This document shows positions 55,336 through 64,000 of a stretch of 64,000 nucleotides of DNA, piece by piece. Numbering within the stretch: the first letter of the stretch is position 1; each line of letters opens with the position of its first letter. Below the pieces are notes generated by a model that saw nothing but the letters and a program-made list of their open reading frames with translations, did not search any database and was not told where the DNA came from. The stretch covers positions 2,666,001 to 2,730,000 of the forward strand of contig NZ_JAVIWL010000001.1 of assembly GCF_034314045.1 (NCBI RefSeq), read 5' to 3'. The DNA comes from Glaciimonas sp. CA11.2. Lineage in GTDB: Bacteria > Pseudomonadota > Gammaproteobacteria > Burkholderiales > Burkholderiaceae_D. The position numbers were made by a program, and so were the translations under genes.

Positions 55336-55527
55336 ATGCCCCGTCAACGTCTATTTCCTACTTGCCGTGAAACGCAAAGCCTTTTGTCAGAAGCGCAGGA
55401 TCGAACGCTTTCACCCATCCATCGCGTTCGCGTCAGGGTGCATTTGTGGACTTGTACTGCGTGTACCCGTTTCTCCCGCCATATTCATTTCTTGCGTGAT
55501 GCAATGCAACGCTTGGGGAAAGATTAA
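55336..55527 (+). CDS. Small zinc-finger (zf-HC2) protein, putative anti-sigma factor
   Basis: A 63-residue protein with TCRETQSLLSEAQDRTLS at the start and the H37-x3-C41-x2-C44 zinc motif (HLWTCTACTRF) of anti-sigma zf-HC2 proteins. It has no membrane segment, so it would act as a soluble, perhaps redox-sensitive, partner of the upstream ECF sigma factor. The 202-base gap suggests a separate promoter or a processed message. The start has no strong ribosome site. Confidence 0.75.
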   Translation: MPRQRLFPTCRETQSLLSEAQDRTLSPIHRVRVRVHLWTCTACTRFSRHIHFLRDAMQRLGKD

Positions 55528-55665
55528 GGACGCACAGCGTTTAAAAAGGTGTTTTGATGCTGCTGCAACACAAAATTTCTCCATAGTTAAGCCCATATGC
55601 AGAGAGTTATCTAGCCAGCGTGCGCATTCCATTACAATGCGAGATTGTAAAAATTACCTATTACC

Positions 55666-56691
55666 ATGATTGTTCTCGGCGTTGAATCATCCTGTGATGA
55701 AACCGGTATTGCGTTATACGACACACAGCGCGGTTTGCTTTCTCACGCACTTTATTCACAAGTGGCGATGCACGAACAATACGGTGGCGTTGTACCAGAA
55801 TTGGCGTCCCGGGATCATATCCGCCGCGCAATCCCGTTATTACAACAAGTATTGACTGAGGGAAACACGCATCTTGACGATATAGATGCCATCGCTTATA
55901 CACAAGGGCCCGGATTAGCTGGTGCTTTGTTGGTCGGTGCGTCAGTTGCCTGCGGTCTCGGTCTGGCTTTAGATAAGCCAATGCTGGGCGTGCATCATCT
56001 GGAAGGGCATCTTTTGTCCCCGTTGCTGGCGAGTAATCCACCGAAATTTCCGTTTGTGGCGTTATTGGTGTCGGGTGGACATACGCAATTGATGCGTGTG
56101 GATGGCGTAGGGCAATACACTTTGCTTGGTGAAACGTTAGATGACGCTGCGGGCGAAGCTTTTGATAAATCGGCCAAATTGCTGGGTCTTGGTTATCCCG
56201 GTGGACCAGCAATATCGCGTCTGGCAGAGTTTGGAGACCCAACAGCGTATCAATTGCCGAGACCAATGTTGCATTCAAAAAATCTGAATTTCAGTTTTTC
56301 TGGCTTGAAAACAGCGGTACTGACCTTGGTGAAGAAGCAAACGATCAATATTTGCGAGCAGGATAAAGCTAACATCGCGCGCGCTTTTGTGGATGCTTTG
56401 GTGGAAGTTCTGGTGGTCAAATGCATTGCTGCCTTAAAACAGACAGGGCTTAACCGCTTGGTAATCGCCGGGGGCGTCGGCGCTAACCTGCAATTGCGCG
56501 ACGCGTTAAATGCGGCTGCGGTGAAGCGGCGTTTCAAGGTGTTTTATCCTGAACTTGAGTTCTGTACCGATAATGGCGCAATGATTGCTTTTGCCGGTGC
56601 AATGCGTTTGCAAATCAGTCCGGATGCTGCGCAGCGCGATTATGCATTTAATGTGCGACCGCGCTGGCCGTTAGATCAGATAGGGATATGA
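55666..56691 (+). CDS. tsaD: tRNA N6-threonylcarbamoyladenosine transferase subunit
   Basis: A 341-residue TsaD that transfers the threonylcarbamoyl group to A37 of ANN-decoding tRNAs, with TsaB and Tsa[18 protein letters not shown], the metal-binding HHLEGH, SGGHTQL and [11 protein letters not shown] are diagnostic. Length and start are normal (E. coli 337). It stands alone, followed by a 272-base spacer. Confidence 0.96.
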   Translation: MIVLGVESSCDETGIALYDTQRGLLSHALYSQVAMHEQYGGVVPELASRDHIRRAIPLLQQVLTEGNTHLDDIDAIAYTQGPGLAGALLVGASVACGLGLALDKPMLGVHHLEGHLLSPLLASNPPKFPFVALLVSGGHTQLMRVDGVGQYTLLGETLDDAAGEAFDKSAKLLGLGYPGGPAISRLAEFGDPTAYQLPRPMLHSKNLNFSFSGLKTAVLTLVKKQTINICEQDKANIARAFVDALVEVLVVKCIAALKQTGLNRLVIAGGVGANLQLRDALNAAAVKRRFKVFYPELEFCTDNGAMIAFAGAMRLQISPDAAQRDYAFNVRPRWPLDQIGI

Positions 56692-56963
56692 ACAGAAATG
56701 AAGAAAATTGGCGGCTAGGCGTATAATGCTGGACTAAATGCTGGACTGTAATGCAAAAGTGTGCTGATCGTACGACAGTTACACACCCCTATCGATTCAA
56801 CTTGAAACTAGTCGGACGTTGCTGTTAGCGCCTTTGACATGATGTAAAAGTTGACACGAAATCACGAATTCTTTGAAAGCAATAGTGCCTTTAGGCGAAT
56901 GAAAATTCGTTAATGCCACGTCTATATACATGAATGATATAGCGTGAAAGGCCGCCAATTACT

Positions 56964-58508
56964 ATGCCTGACACTCAGTCTGAAAAGCAACAAGAAATTA
57001 TCATAGCGTCCGATGCGGAAGCATTAGAGGCATCCATTAAATTTACAGATTTTGGGTTGTCTCCAGACATCTTGCGGGCGCTGAGCGATCAAGGATATGT
57101 CAACCCGACGCCTATTCAGGCCCAAGCCATTCCGATCGTTTTACAAGGTCGGGATGTGATGGGCGCGGCCCAAACCGGCACCGGTAAAACGGCAGGATTT
57201 GCGCTCCCGATTATTCAGTTGTTGCTGGCGCACGCCAACACCAGCGCCTCACCAGCACGGCATCCGGTCCGCGCCTTGATTTTGACGCCAACCCGTGAAC
57301 TGGCGGATCAGGTTGCCGAAAATGTTAAAGCCTATTGCCGTCATACGGCATTGCGTGCAACGGTGGTGTTTGGTGGTATTGATATGGCCCCACAAACTGC
57401 GGCACTGCGTTCAGGTATCGAAATTGTGATTGCAACGCCGGGTCGTTTGCTGGATCACGTTCAACAAAAAACCATCAGCTTGTCGCAAACGCAAATTTTG
57501 GTGATGGACGAGGCTGACCGCATGCTTGATATGGGCTTTCTGCCCGACTTGCAACGGATTATTAATCTGCTCCCGAAAGAGCGTCAGAGTCTGATGTTCT
57601 CAGCTACGTTTTCTGCTGAAATCAAAAAACTCGCAGGTAGCTTCCTCAAAAATCCGGTCACCATTGAAGTCGCACGCAGTAATGCGACGGCTGACAATGT
57701 CACACAAACGATGTATCGGATTGATGATCAGGCAAAGCTGGACGCGGTGTCTTTTATTATCCGCGAACGCAATCTTAAGCAGGTCATCGTGTTTTCGAAT
57801 ACGAAAATCGGCGCATCACGTCTGGCCAAGCATCTGGAAAGCGAAGGCGTTAATGCTTCTGCGATCCATGGTGATAAAAGCCAGAACGAGCGGATGGCAG
57901 CGCTGGAAGCTTTCAAGCAAGGTGCGATTGAAGTGTTGGTCGCGACCGATGTTGCCGCTCGCGGTCTCGACATCGCTGAGCTACCATGCGTGATTAACTT
58001 CGATTTGCCTTATAACGCGGAAGATTACGTCCATCGTATCGGCCGTACCGGTCGTGCTGGCGCGTCGGGCGATGCCATTTCGCTGTGTACTGATAAAGAT
58101 GAGCGGTTGTTGGTAGATATTGAAAAAATGATCAAGCACAAGTTTGTTCGTGCTGAGTTGGTGGGCTTTGTGGCGAAGGCACGCGTGGTTGAGCGTGAGC
58201 GCTCGCCGCGTCGTGATGACGGTGATTCGCGTGGCAATGCTCGCTCAGATTCACGTTCAGATTCACGTTCGGACGCTCGCTCGGACAGCAGAACCGACTC
58301 ACGTTCAGGATCCTCGGATCGTAGCAGCCAGCATACGCGTAGCGCCTATACATCGTTGCCGCGCAAAGAGAAAATTGATCCGTGGTTCTTGAAACCGTAC
58401 GAACCTACGCTTTCGTCAGTTGAGAGCGCGCAAAATAGTCAGTCAGGTCTTCCGGTCAAGCCTAAAGGAAAGCTTGCTGCGCTATTAGGCGGAATGCCTA
58501 AGCGCTAA
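56964..58508 (+). CDS. rhlE: DEAD-box RNA helicase, RhlE type
   Basis: A 514-residue ATP-dependent RNA helicase. Motifs in order: FTDFGLSPDILRAL (Q motif region), AQTGTGKT (I), PTRELADQ (Ia), TPGRLLD (Ib), DEAD (II), SAT (III), and HRIGRTGRAG (VI). Residues 427-448 form an Arg-Ser-Asp repeat (RSDSRSDSRSDARSDSRTDS), part of a low-complexity basic tail that may bind RNA. It belongs to the cold- and ribosome-associated RhlE group. The 272-base leader is AT-rich; cold-type regulation is possible but not shown. Confidence 0.93.
   Translation: MPDTQSEKQQEIIIASDAEALEASIKFTDFGLSPDILRALSDQGYVNPTPIQAQAIPIVLQGRDVMGAAQTGTGKTAGFALPIIQLLLAHANTSASPARHPVRALILTPTRELADQVAENVKAYCRHTALRATVVFGGIDMAPQTAALRSGIEIVIATPGRLLDHVQQKTISLSQTQILVMDEADRMLDMGFLPDLQRIINLLPKERQSLMFSATFSAEIKKLAGSFLKNPVTIEVARSNATADNVTQTMYRIDDQAKLDAVSFIIRERNLKQVIVFSNTKIGASRLAKHLESEGVNASAIHGDKSQNERMAALEAFKQGAIEVLVATDVAARGLDIAELPCVINFDLPYNAEDYVHRIGRTGRAGASGDAISLCTDKDERLLVDIEKMIKHKFVRAELVGFVAKARVVERERSPRRDDGDSRGNARSDSRSDSRSDARSDSRTDSRSGSSDRSSQHTRSAYTSLPRKEKIDPWFLKPYEPTLSSVESAQNSQSGLPVKPKGKLAALLGGMPKR
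58242..58307 (+). repeat. In-frame RSDS-coding repeat in rhlE
   Basis: A 66-base stretch of imperfect 12-base units (CGTTCAGATTCA type) encoding Arg-Ser-Asp-Ser repeats. It gives a flexible charged segment and may vary in copy number between strains. Confidence 0.75.
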
Positions 58509-58646
58509 GCCAGGTTATCCACAAGGTGAAATAAGTGTGCCAGTAAAATGCCCAGGCAAATTACTGGCTTTTATGTGCCACCGCCTAAAAAAATGCCATC
58601 GCAGTATGAGAGACATAGAACGTTTTGCTTCGAATCTGCTACCGTT

Positions 58647-59546
58647 TTAGTTGATGTTACGGCGCTCTACGCGCTGACTAGCCCAGGCTGCAATGGCAAC
58701 GGCCCAGAATGTTTCAACTGAGGCAACGTGGCCAATTTCCAATCCTAGAAACCATGCGGCCTTGACCAGCGTTTGAAGTGGTTGGCTCAAATCCAGCGGT
58801 TGTGCGTCGTATTGTTTGGATAATTTTTCACCGTTGGCGTTGGTGATAACCGGCACATGCAAATAGCTTGGTGTTGTCAATCCCAGTTGCCGTTGCAAAT
58901 AAATTTGTCGGGCGGTGGAATCAAGAAGATCCGCACCACGCACAACATGTGTCACACCCTGATCTGCATCGTCGACGACCACGGCAAGTTGGTAGGTCCA
59001 AAATCCATCTGCACGTTTCAGCACAAAATCGCCGACCTCTATTGCAAGATGCTGTTGCATTAACCCTTGCCATCTGTCCTCAAACCTGATCAGTTCAGCC
59101 GGGTGACCGGCATCGGGTACCAGCAATCGATAGGATCGGGTCGGCTTGCCAACTGGCAGTCCTTCCCTGCAAGTGCCAGGATAAACTGCGGCACCATCGG
59201 ACGCGACACCAATTTGTGAGTCGACGATTTCACGGCGCGTACAGCCGCATGGATAGGCTAGTCGTCCTAGTTTGTCAAATGCCGCCTGGTACAAATTTGT
59301 GCGACAGCTTTGAAATACTACCGGCCCATCCCAAGCCATCTGTAGTGTCGATAACGCTTTTAAAATCGCATCGGCTGCGCCGGACGCAGTGCGTGCTTCA
59401 TCAACGTTTTCCATCCGCACCAGCCATTGACCCTGATGCGCTTTGGCATCGAGATAACTCGCCATAGCGGCAACCAGCGAACCATCATGCAATAGCCCGG
59501 TCGGGGAGGGAGCGAAACGTCCAATGTATGGGCTTGCGTTGAGCAT
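58647..59546 (-). CDS. gluQ: Glutamyl-Q tRNA(Asp) synthetase
   Basis: A 299-residue truncated glutamyl-tRNA synthetase homologue that attaches glutamate to queuosine in tRNA(Asp). YIGRFAPSPTGLLHDGSLVAA is the HIGH-type region, CGCTRREI holds zinc-binding Cys residues and EKLSKQ is the KMSKS-type loop. The anticodon-binding domain is absent as expected. ATG 59546 (MLNASPYIG) is chosen; the longer frame to 59600 overlaps the LysR gene upstream. GluQ length in E. coli is 308. Confidence 0.92.
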   Translation of the reverse strand: MLNASPYIGRFAPSPTGLLHDGSLVAAMASYLDAKAHQGQWLVRMENVDEARTASGAADAILKALSTLQMAWDGPVVFQSCRTNLYQAAFDKLGRLAYPCGCTRREIVDSQIGVASDGAAVYPGTCREGLPVGKPTRSYRLLVPDAGHPAELIRFEDRWQGLMQQHLAIEVGDFVLKRADGFWTYQLAVVVDDADQGVTHVVRGADLLDSTARQIYLQRQLGLTTPSYLHVPVITNANGEKLSKQYDAQPLDLSQPLQTLVKAAWFLGLEIGHVASVETFWAVAIAAWASQRVERRNIN

Positions 59547-59590
59547 TGTTAAGTAATTAGAAAAAAATAAGGATCTGTATTTGGCATTGA

Positions 59591-60511
59591 CTAAGGCCAC
59601 TCAATAAAATTCTGCACGGTTCCAGGATCGCTCAATTGATTAATAAACCATTTAAGAGATTTTCCTAAGACCGGCGTTCGCCATGCGATTTGCGATTTGA
59701 CGCCCGGTTTTGCCTCCAGTGTTTCTTTTTCAATCAAAGCGCCCGATAAAAAATAAGGAGCAGCCAGACGACGCGGCAAATGGCCGCATCCCAATCCGTT
59801 CAGTTGTGCTTGCAATTTTGTCGACATCGTCGGTACGGTTAAGATATCTTGGCCGATTAACAGTCCGGAGGTAATGCTGGGTAAAACGCGTCCCGTGTCG
59901 CCGACTGCAACCGCCCTGTACTGTTGGATCGTATTAGCGGTCAAGGGTTCCGGTGCACACGCCAAAGGATGGTGCGGCGCAACCGCGAAGGCCCAGTCGG
60001 TGAGGCCTAATTGGCGTGTCTGGAAATCTCCGCTCATACGCACGTAGTCGGGTCCGTCATGTGGCGCGGCAATGGCCAGATCGGCGCGATCATTGATCAG
60101 GGCTTCCCACACACCGGAAAGGGCCTCATGAAAAATGCGCAAGCGCGTTCCTGCATTTTCACGATCAAAAGCGGCGATCATTGGCATGAGTGTCTCGAAC
60201 GGCACAATACTATCCAATACGATCCGCAGTTCAACCTCCCAGCCAGTCGCGGTACGTTTTACGCGCCGCTCCAGTTCTTGCGCTGCCTGGAGTAAGTGAC
60301 GTCCTTCGGTCAATAGTTCGAGACCGGCAACTGTGAGTTTGGCGCGATGACCGGTTCGGTCAAACAATAAAACATCCAGATCTTCTTCTAACTTGCGGAT
60401 ACTATAAGTGAGCGCTGACGGCACCCGATTGAGTGCTATGGCGGCGGCGCCAAAGCTTCCTTTGCGGTCAATGGTATCGATGATCTGCAATGCTTCGAGC
60501 GTCAAATTCAT
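59591..60511 (-). CDS. LysR-family transcriptional regulator
   Basis: A 306-residue LysR-type regulator. NLTLEALQIIDTIDRKGSFGAAAIALNRVPSALTYSIRKLEEDL is the winged-helix domain; the effector domain follows. It sits 44 bases upstream of gluQ on the same strand, while the genes it controls are unknown. Its helix-turn-helix resembles that of the regulators near stress and redox genes in Burkholderiales, but no target is clear here. Confidence 0.88.
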   Translation of the reverse strand: MNLTLEALQIIDTIDRKGSFGAAAIALNRVPSALTYSIRKLEEDLDVLLFDRTGHRAKLTVAGLELLTEGRHLLQAAQELERRVKRTATGWEVELRIVLDSIVPFETLMPMIAAFDRENAGTRLRIFHEALSGVWEALINDRADLAIAAPHDGPDYVRMSGDFQTRQLGLTDWAFAVAPHHPLACAPEPLTANTIQQYRAVAVGDTGRVLPSITSGLLIGQDILTVPTMSTKLQAQLNGLGCGHLPRRLAAPYFLSGALIEKETLEAKPGVKSQIAWRTPVLGKSLKWFINQLSDPGTVQNFIEWP

Positions 60512-60686
60512 GGTTCGCTTAGCGCCGTGATAGTAAAGTTTATCGATTTACCGCATTATGGAATAAATGAATGATATAGCTAAAATTTGAGGTGCCCATC
60601 AAAGGATGGTTAAATTAACTCTTATTTATTGCTGCCGTCGATCTCCACCCCGTTCTGCGTGATGTGTGATCTGTATACAGATTAGA

Positions 60687-60718
60687 AAAAAGCCCATCCG
60701 AATCAATGATGAGCTTTT
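60687..60718 (-). terminator. Terminator after trhO
   Basis: AAAAGCCCATC and GATGAGCTTTT pair with one A:C mismatch around a 9-base loop. On the minus strand a T run follows. It lies 33 bases downstream of trhO. Confidence 0.7.
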
Positions 60719-60750
60719 ATGTCTGTCAACGTGCGTAGTGGCTATGTCGT

Positions 60751-61650
60751 TTATGGAGTCGACGTGATTTTTGGCACTGTTGTGTCTTGTGCCGACATTT
60801 TTTTCATTCGATTGGTGGCGCAATGCGGGCAAGAGACGCCGATGATGTATTCCGGCGATAGTTGTTCGCGGGGGGTCACGACAGTGCGGCAGATGAAGCA
60901 TTGCGAAGCCGCTGTTTCTTGAAGCTGAGGATTGAGCGCTGTTCGGTAGTCGAACACAAAGCAATCACCGTTATAGTGCGCGCCGCCGCATTCCTCGAAA
61001 TACTTAAGAATGCCGCCATCTAGTTGATAGACGCTGTCAAAGCCAATCTCCTGCATATGAATAGCGGCTTTTTCGCAGCGGATACCACCGGTGCAAAAGG
61101 TAACAACAGTTTTGTCGATCAATGCTTCTTTGTGGGCAGAAATGACTTCCGGAAATTCACTAAACTTGTCAATGCGATAATCGACCGTGTTTTCGAAAGT
61201 GCCGACATCCACCTCGAAACCGTTACGCGTATCGACCATGACCACAGGACGACCATTGTCATCGTGGCCTTGGTCCAGCCAGCGCTTGAGTGTTTTCGGC
61301 GCAACAGAGGGCGCACGCCCTAACTCCGGTTTAATCAAAGGGTGTTTCATCGTAATGATTTCCGCCTTTAACTTCACCAGCATGCGTGTAAATGGCTGAT
61401 TTTCTGAATAACTTTCTTTTACTTCGACATCAGCGAAGCGCGGGTCTGACCGTAGCCAGACTAAAAACTGATCAATTTGTTCGCGGAAGCCCGCCAAAAA
61501 CATATTGATGCCCTCAGGACTCAGCAGAATGGTCCCTCTTAGCTGAAGTTGAGTACAGGTTGCCAGAAATTCCGCGCGCTTCTCTGCGGTATCATCGAAA
61601 GTGATAAATTTGTACGCTGCAATGTTGACGTAAGTAGGTGTGGACGACAT
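60751..61650 (-). CDS. trhO: tRNA uridine-34 hydroxylase
   Basis: A 299-residue TrhO (formerly YceA), a rhodanese-related enzyme that hydroxylates U34 of some tRNAs with oxygen on the way to 5-methoxy- or 5-carboxymethoxyuridine. [17 protein letters not shown] segment ([15 protein letters not shown]), the catalytic [10 protein letters not shown] loop and a C-terminal Cys-rich SQCFIC...SCPHC motif are clear. ATG 61650 is chosen over 61692, which adds 14 non-family residues. It is divergent from dnaE across 136 bases. Confidence 0.93.
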   Translation of the reverse strand: MSSTPTYVNIAAYKFITFDDTAEKRAEFLATCTQLQLRGTILLSPEGINMFLAGFREQIDQFLVWLRSDPRFADVEVKESYSENQPFTRMLVKLKAEIITMKHPLIKPELGRAPSVAPKTLKRWLDQGHDDNGRPVVMVDTRNGFEVDVGTFENTVDYRIDKFSEFPEVISAHKEALIDKTVVTFCTGGIRCEKAAIHMQEIGFDSVYQLDGGILKYFEECGGAHYNGDCFVFDYRTALNPQLQETAASQCFICRTVVTPREQLSPEYIIGVSCPHCATNRMKKMSAQDTTVPKITSTP

Positions 61651-61786
61651 AAGCTTGATTCTCTGAGGTTCTTTGAAGTTTCTGTAAGTCATTGATTTAA
61701 CAGTATTATAAACGCGGCGCGACTTTTCAACGTGATTTGCTGTGCGAAAGCCGCTTCAGAGCGGGTGGCGGGGTAAAATACGGGCT

Positions 61787-64000
61787 ATGACGACACCGCA
61801 ATTTACCCATCTCCGCCTGCATTCCGAATATTCAATCGTCGATGGCTTAGTCCGCATCGATGACGTAATTAAAGCCGCTGCAGACGATCAGCAAGCCGCA
61901 TTAGGAATCTCCGATCTCGCCAACCTGTTTGGCATGGTCAAGTTTTATAAGGCTGCGCGCAGCAAAGGCGTTAAGCCGATCATTGGCTGCGACGTCTGGA
62001 TCACCAACAACGAGGCACGCGATAAACCATCACGTTTACTGTTGCTGGTGAAGAGTCGTGTCGGTTATTTACAGTTATGTGAATTGCTGTCCAAGGCATG
62101 GATAGAAAATCTACACCGCGGCCGCGCCGAAATTCGCTCCGAGTGGCTGGAAGACCTTCAGCACCAATCGGGTGGCAACGGCCTGATCGCACTTTCCGGA
62201 GCGCATTTTGGTGATGTCGGTATCGCCATTGATAACGGTAATCTGGCAGCGGCTAAACGTTGTGTCCAGCACTGGATGGGTATTTTTCCCGATAGTTTTT
62301 ATATCGAAGTGCAGCGTGCTGATCAGCCGAATATGGAGGCGAACGTGCGCCACGCGGTTGCGCTGGCATCCGAACTGCAACTGCCGGTGGTAGCAACGCA
62401 TCCGATTCAATTTCTTGATAAAGAAGAATTCATTGCGCACGAGGCACGCACTTGTATTTCTGAGGGCGAAATGCTGGCAAATGCGCGGCGCGTGCGACGT
62501 TTCAATGATCAGCAATGCTTTAAAACCCAGGCCGAAATGGCGGCGTTATTTGCTGACATGCCGGCCGCATTGCAAAACTCAGTAGAGATCGCCAAGCGTT
62601 GTAACTTGTCGCTGCAACTGGGCAAGCCGCAACTCCCGGATTTTCCGACGCCCGAAGGTATGTCGATTGGTGACTTCCTTGATGAGCAGTCAAAAGATGG
62701 GCTCGCGATGCGCATGGTGCATCTGTATCCAGACCCTGAAAAGCGTGAAGAGAATCGTCAGCGTTATGAAGATCGGTTGAAGTTTGAGATCGATACCATC
62801 GTCAAGATGGGATTTCCCGGCTATTTTCTGATCGTTGCCGAATTCATTCGCTGGGCTAAAGAGAATGGTGTGCCGGTTGGGCCGGGCCGGGGTTCTGGCG
62901 CTGGTTCACTGGTGGCGTACTCACTTCAAATTACCGATCTTGATCCGTTGCGATATAACTTGCTGTTCGAACGGTTTCTGAACCCGGAACGGGTTTCTAT
63001 GCCCGATTTCGATATCGACTTTTGCCAGGAAGGCCGCGACCGTGTTATCCAGCATGTTAAGGATTTATACGGTAAGGATGCAGTGTCGCAAATTGCGACT
63101 TTCGGGACGATGGCCGCAAAAGGTGCGATTCGCGACGTTGGTCGCGTTCTCGATTTTGGCTACAACTTCTGCGACGGTATTTCCAAACTGATCCCGTTCA
63201 AGCCCGGTAAGCACGTGACGATTGCGGACGCTATTAAAGAAGAGCCGATGCTGGCCGAGCGTCTGGAAAATGAAGAAGAGGTCAAGCAGCTATTGAGTCT
63301 GGCGCAGCAGGTTGAGGGCATTGCCCGCAACATCGGCATGCATGCGGGTGGCGTACTGATTGCGCCGGGCAAGTTGACCGATTTCTGCCCGCTCTACACG
63401 CAAGGTGGCGATGCCGGTGTGGTGTCGCAATACGACAAGGACGACGTGGAAGCGGTCGGACTGGTTAAGTTCGACTTTTTGGGTTTGACCACGCTGACGA
63501 TTCTTGATCGTGCAGTGCGCTACATCAAACAGCTTGATCCAGCGATGGCTGACTTTAGTCTGGAAAAATTGCCGCTGAATGACCGTGCTTCTTATCAGTT
63601 GCTGACGGCCGCCAAAACCGTCGCCGTATTCCAGCTCGAAAGCCGCGGTATGCAAGGGATGCTGAAAGATGCGCGACCGGATCGATTCGAAGACATTATT
63701 GCGCTGGTGGCACTCTATCGTCCCGGTCCAATGGATCTGATTCCTGATTTCTGCAAACGTAAGCATGGCGAACGTTTTGATTATCCTGATCCACGCACCG
63801 AAGGGATTTTGTCGGAAACCTACGGCATCATGGTGTATCAGGAGCAGGTTATGCAGATGGCGCAGGTCGTCGGCGGTTACTCGCTCGGCGGTGCGGATTT
63901 GCTGCGGCGCGCAATGGGTAAGAAAAAAGCAGAAGAAATGGCCGAGCATCGTCAAATCTTCCGCGACGGTGCCGCCAAGGATGGTTTGAGCGAAGCCAAA
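61787..64000 (+). CDS. dnaE: DNA polymerase III alpha subunit, 5' part
   Basis: The first 738 codons of the replicative polymerase, running off the window (full length is usually about 1160 residues). The N-terminal PHP domain starts HLRLHSEYSIVDGL. The polymerase core has GPGRGSGAGSLVAYSLQITDLDP, the catalytic Asp pair in MPDFDIDFC, and the GMHAGGVLIAPG segment. Its PHP domain appears only partly metal-ligand conserved, as in other bacteria with a separate proofreading subunit. The gene is divergent from trhO. Confidence 0.96.
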   Translation, partial: MTTPQFTHLRLHSEYSIVDGLVRIDDVIKAAADDQQAALGISDLANLFGMVKFYKAARSKGVKPIIGCDVWITNNEARDKPSRLLLLVKSRVGYLQLCELLSKAWIENLHRGRAEIRSEWLEDLQHQSGGNGLIALSGAHFGDVGIAIDNGNLAAAKRCVQHWMGIFPDSFYIEVQRADQPNMEANVRHAVALASELQLPVVATHPIQFLDKEEFIAHEARTCISEGEMLANARRVRRFNDQQCFKTQAEMAALFADMPAALQNSVEIAKRCNLSLQLGKPQLPDFPTPEGMSIGDFLDEQSKDGLAMRMVHLYPDPEKREENRQRYEDRLKFEIDTIVKMGFPGYFLIVAEFIRWAKENGVPVGPGRGSGAGSLVAYSLQITDLDPLRYNLLFERFLNPERVSMPDFDIDFCQEGRDRVIQHVKDLYGKDAVSQIATFGTMAAKGAIRDVGRVLDFGYNFCDGISKLIPFKPGKHVTIADAIKEEPMLAERLENEEEVKQLLSLAQQVEGIARNIGMHAGGVLIAPGKLTDFCPLYTQGGDAGVVSQYDKDDVEAVGLVKFDFLGLTTLTILDRAVRYIKQLDPAMADFSLEKLPLNDRASYQLLTAAKTVAVFQLESRGMQGMLKDARPDRFEDIIALVALYRPGPMDLIPDFCKRKHGERFDYPDPRTEGILSETYGIMVYQEQVMQMAQVVGGYSLGGADLLRRAMGKKKAEEMAEHRQIFRDGAAKDGLSEAK

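Overview
The window looks like chromosome from a betaproteobacterium of order Burkholderiales, most likely family Oxalobacteraceae (Collimonas/Herminiimonas/Glaciimonas/Herbaspirillum range; genus not decided). This rests on the holC neighbourhood, the rpsU-yqeY-dnaG-rpoD cluster followed by a CAU tRNA, a large RpoD with an Ala/Lys-rich N-terminus, an ECF sigma factor paired with a small zinc-finger protein, and base composition near 50% GC. Layout: 1-5000 holds holC with a partial downstream gene, a DUF4124-glutaredoxin protein, oligopeptidase A (prlC) and folD on the minus strand. 5000-8200 holds gshA (TTG start) and the organic-peroxide module ohrR/ohr with a perfect inverted-repeat operator. 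8200-11300 holds a class II aldolase, a glutathione S-transferase and a LysR regulator on the minus strand.

From 11536 to 33939 nineteen genes lie on the plus strand with 1-4 base overlaps or short gaps: a catabolic regulon for a carboxylic acid or CoA thioester of unknown identity. It encodes HyuA/HyuB, two acyl-CoA dehydrogenases, three crotonases, a class III CoA transferase, a thiolase fold without the catalytic Cys and His beside a DUF35 partner, an AtuA-like protein split from its small C-terminal domain, an APH kinase overlapping an ACAD11/LvaC-like dehydrogenase, an acyl-CoA ligase, a MaoC hydratase, a 3-hydroxyacyl-CoA dehydrogenase, a quinone oxidoreductase and an SDR. Two Liv-type periplasmic binding proteins are inside the run and a third faces it (34153-35376), with no permease or ATPase gene in view. 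My reading is that a substrate is taken up and CoA-activated, a gamma-hydroxyl is removed by phosphorylation and elimination (kinase plus dehydrogenase, as in levulinate catabolism), and the chain is finally cut by a retro-aldol enzyme. The order of steps and the substrate are inference.

35400-38900 is gene-poor: AT-rich spacer, a small secreted protein and an orphan ModA-like binding protein. 38879-42937 is a 4.0-kb islet integrated in a CAU tRNA gene. It has 56-bp perfect direct repeats, subterminal 25/27 repeats, a tyrosine integrase killed by two stops and a frameshift, a higBA toxin-antitoxin pair with a seemingly leaderless promoter, an orphan C-terminal domain of a type I restriction HsdR, and a GIY-YIG family protein.

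42889-64000 is core genome: tRNA, rpoD, dnaG, yqeY, rpsU, a HI0933-type flavoprotein, a YbdK-type carboxylate-amine ligase, a Kef-type antiporter, ybiB, an ECF sigma factor with its zinc-finger partner, tsaD, an RhlE-type helicase with an Arg-Ser-Asp repeat tail, gluQ, a LysR regulator, trhO and the first 738 codons of dnaE.
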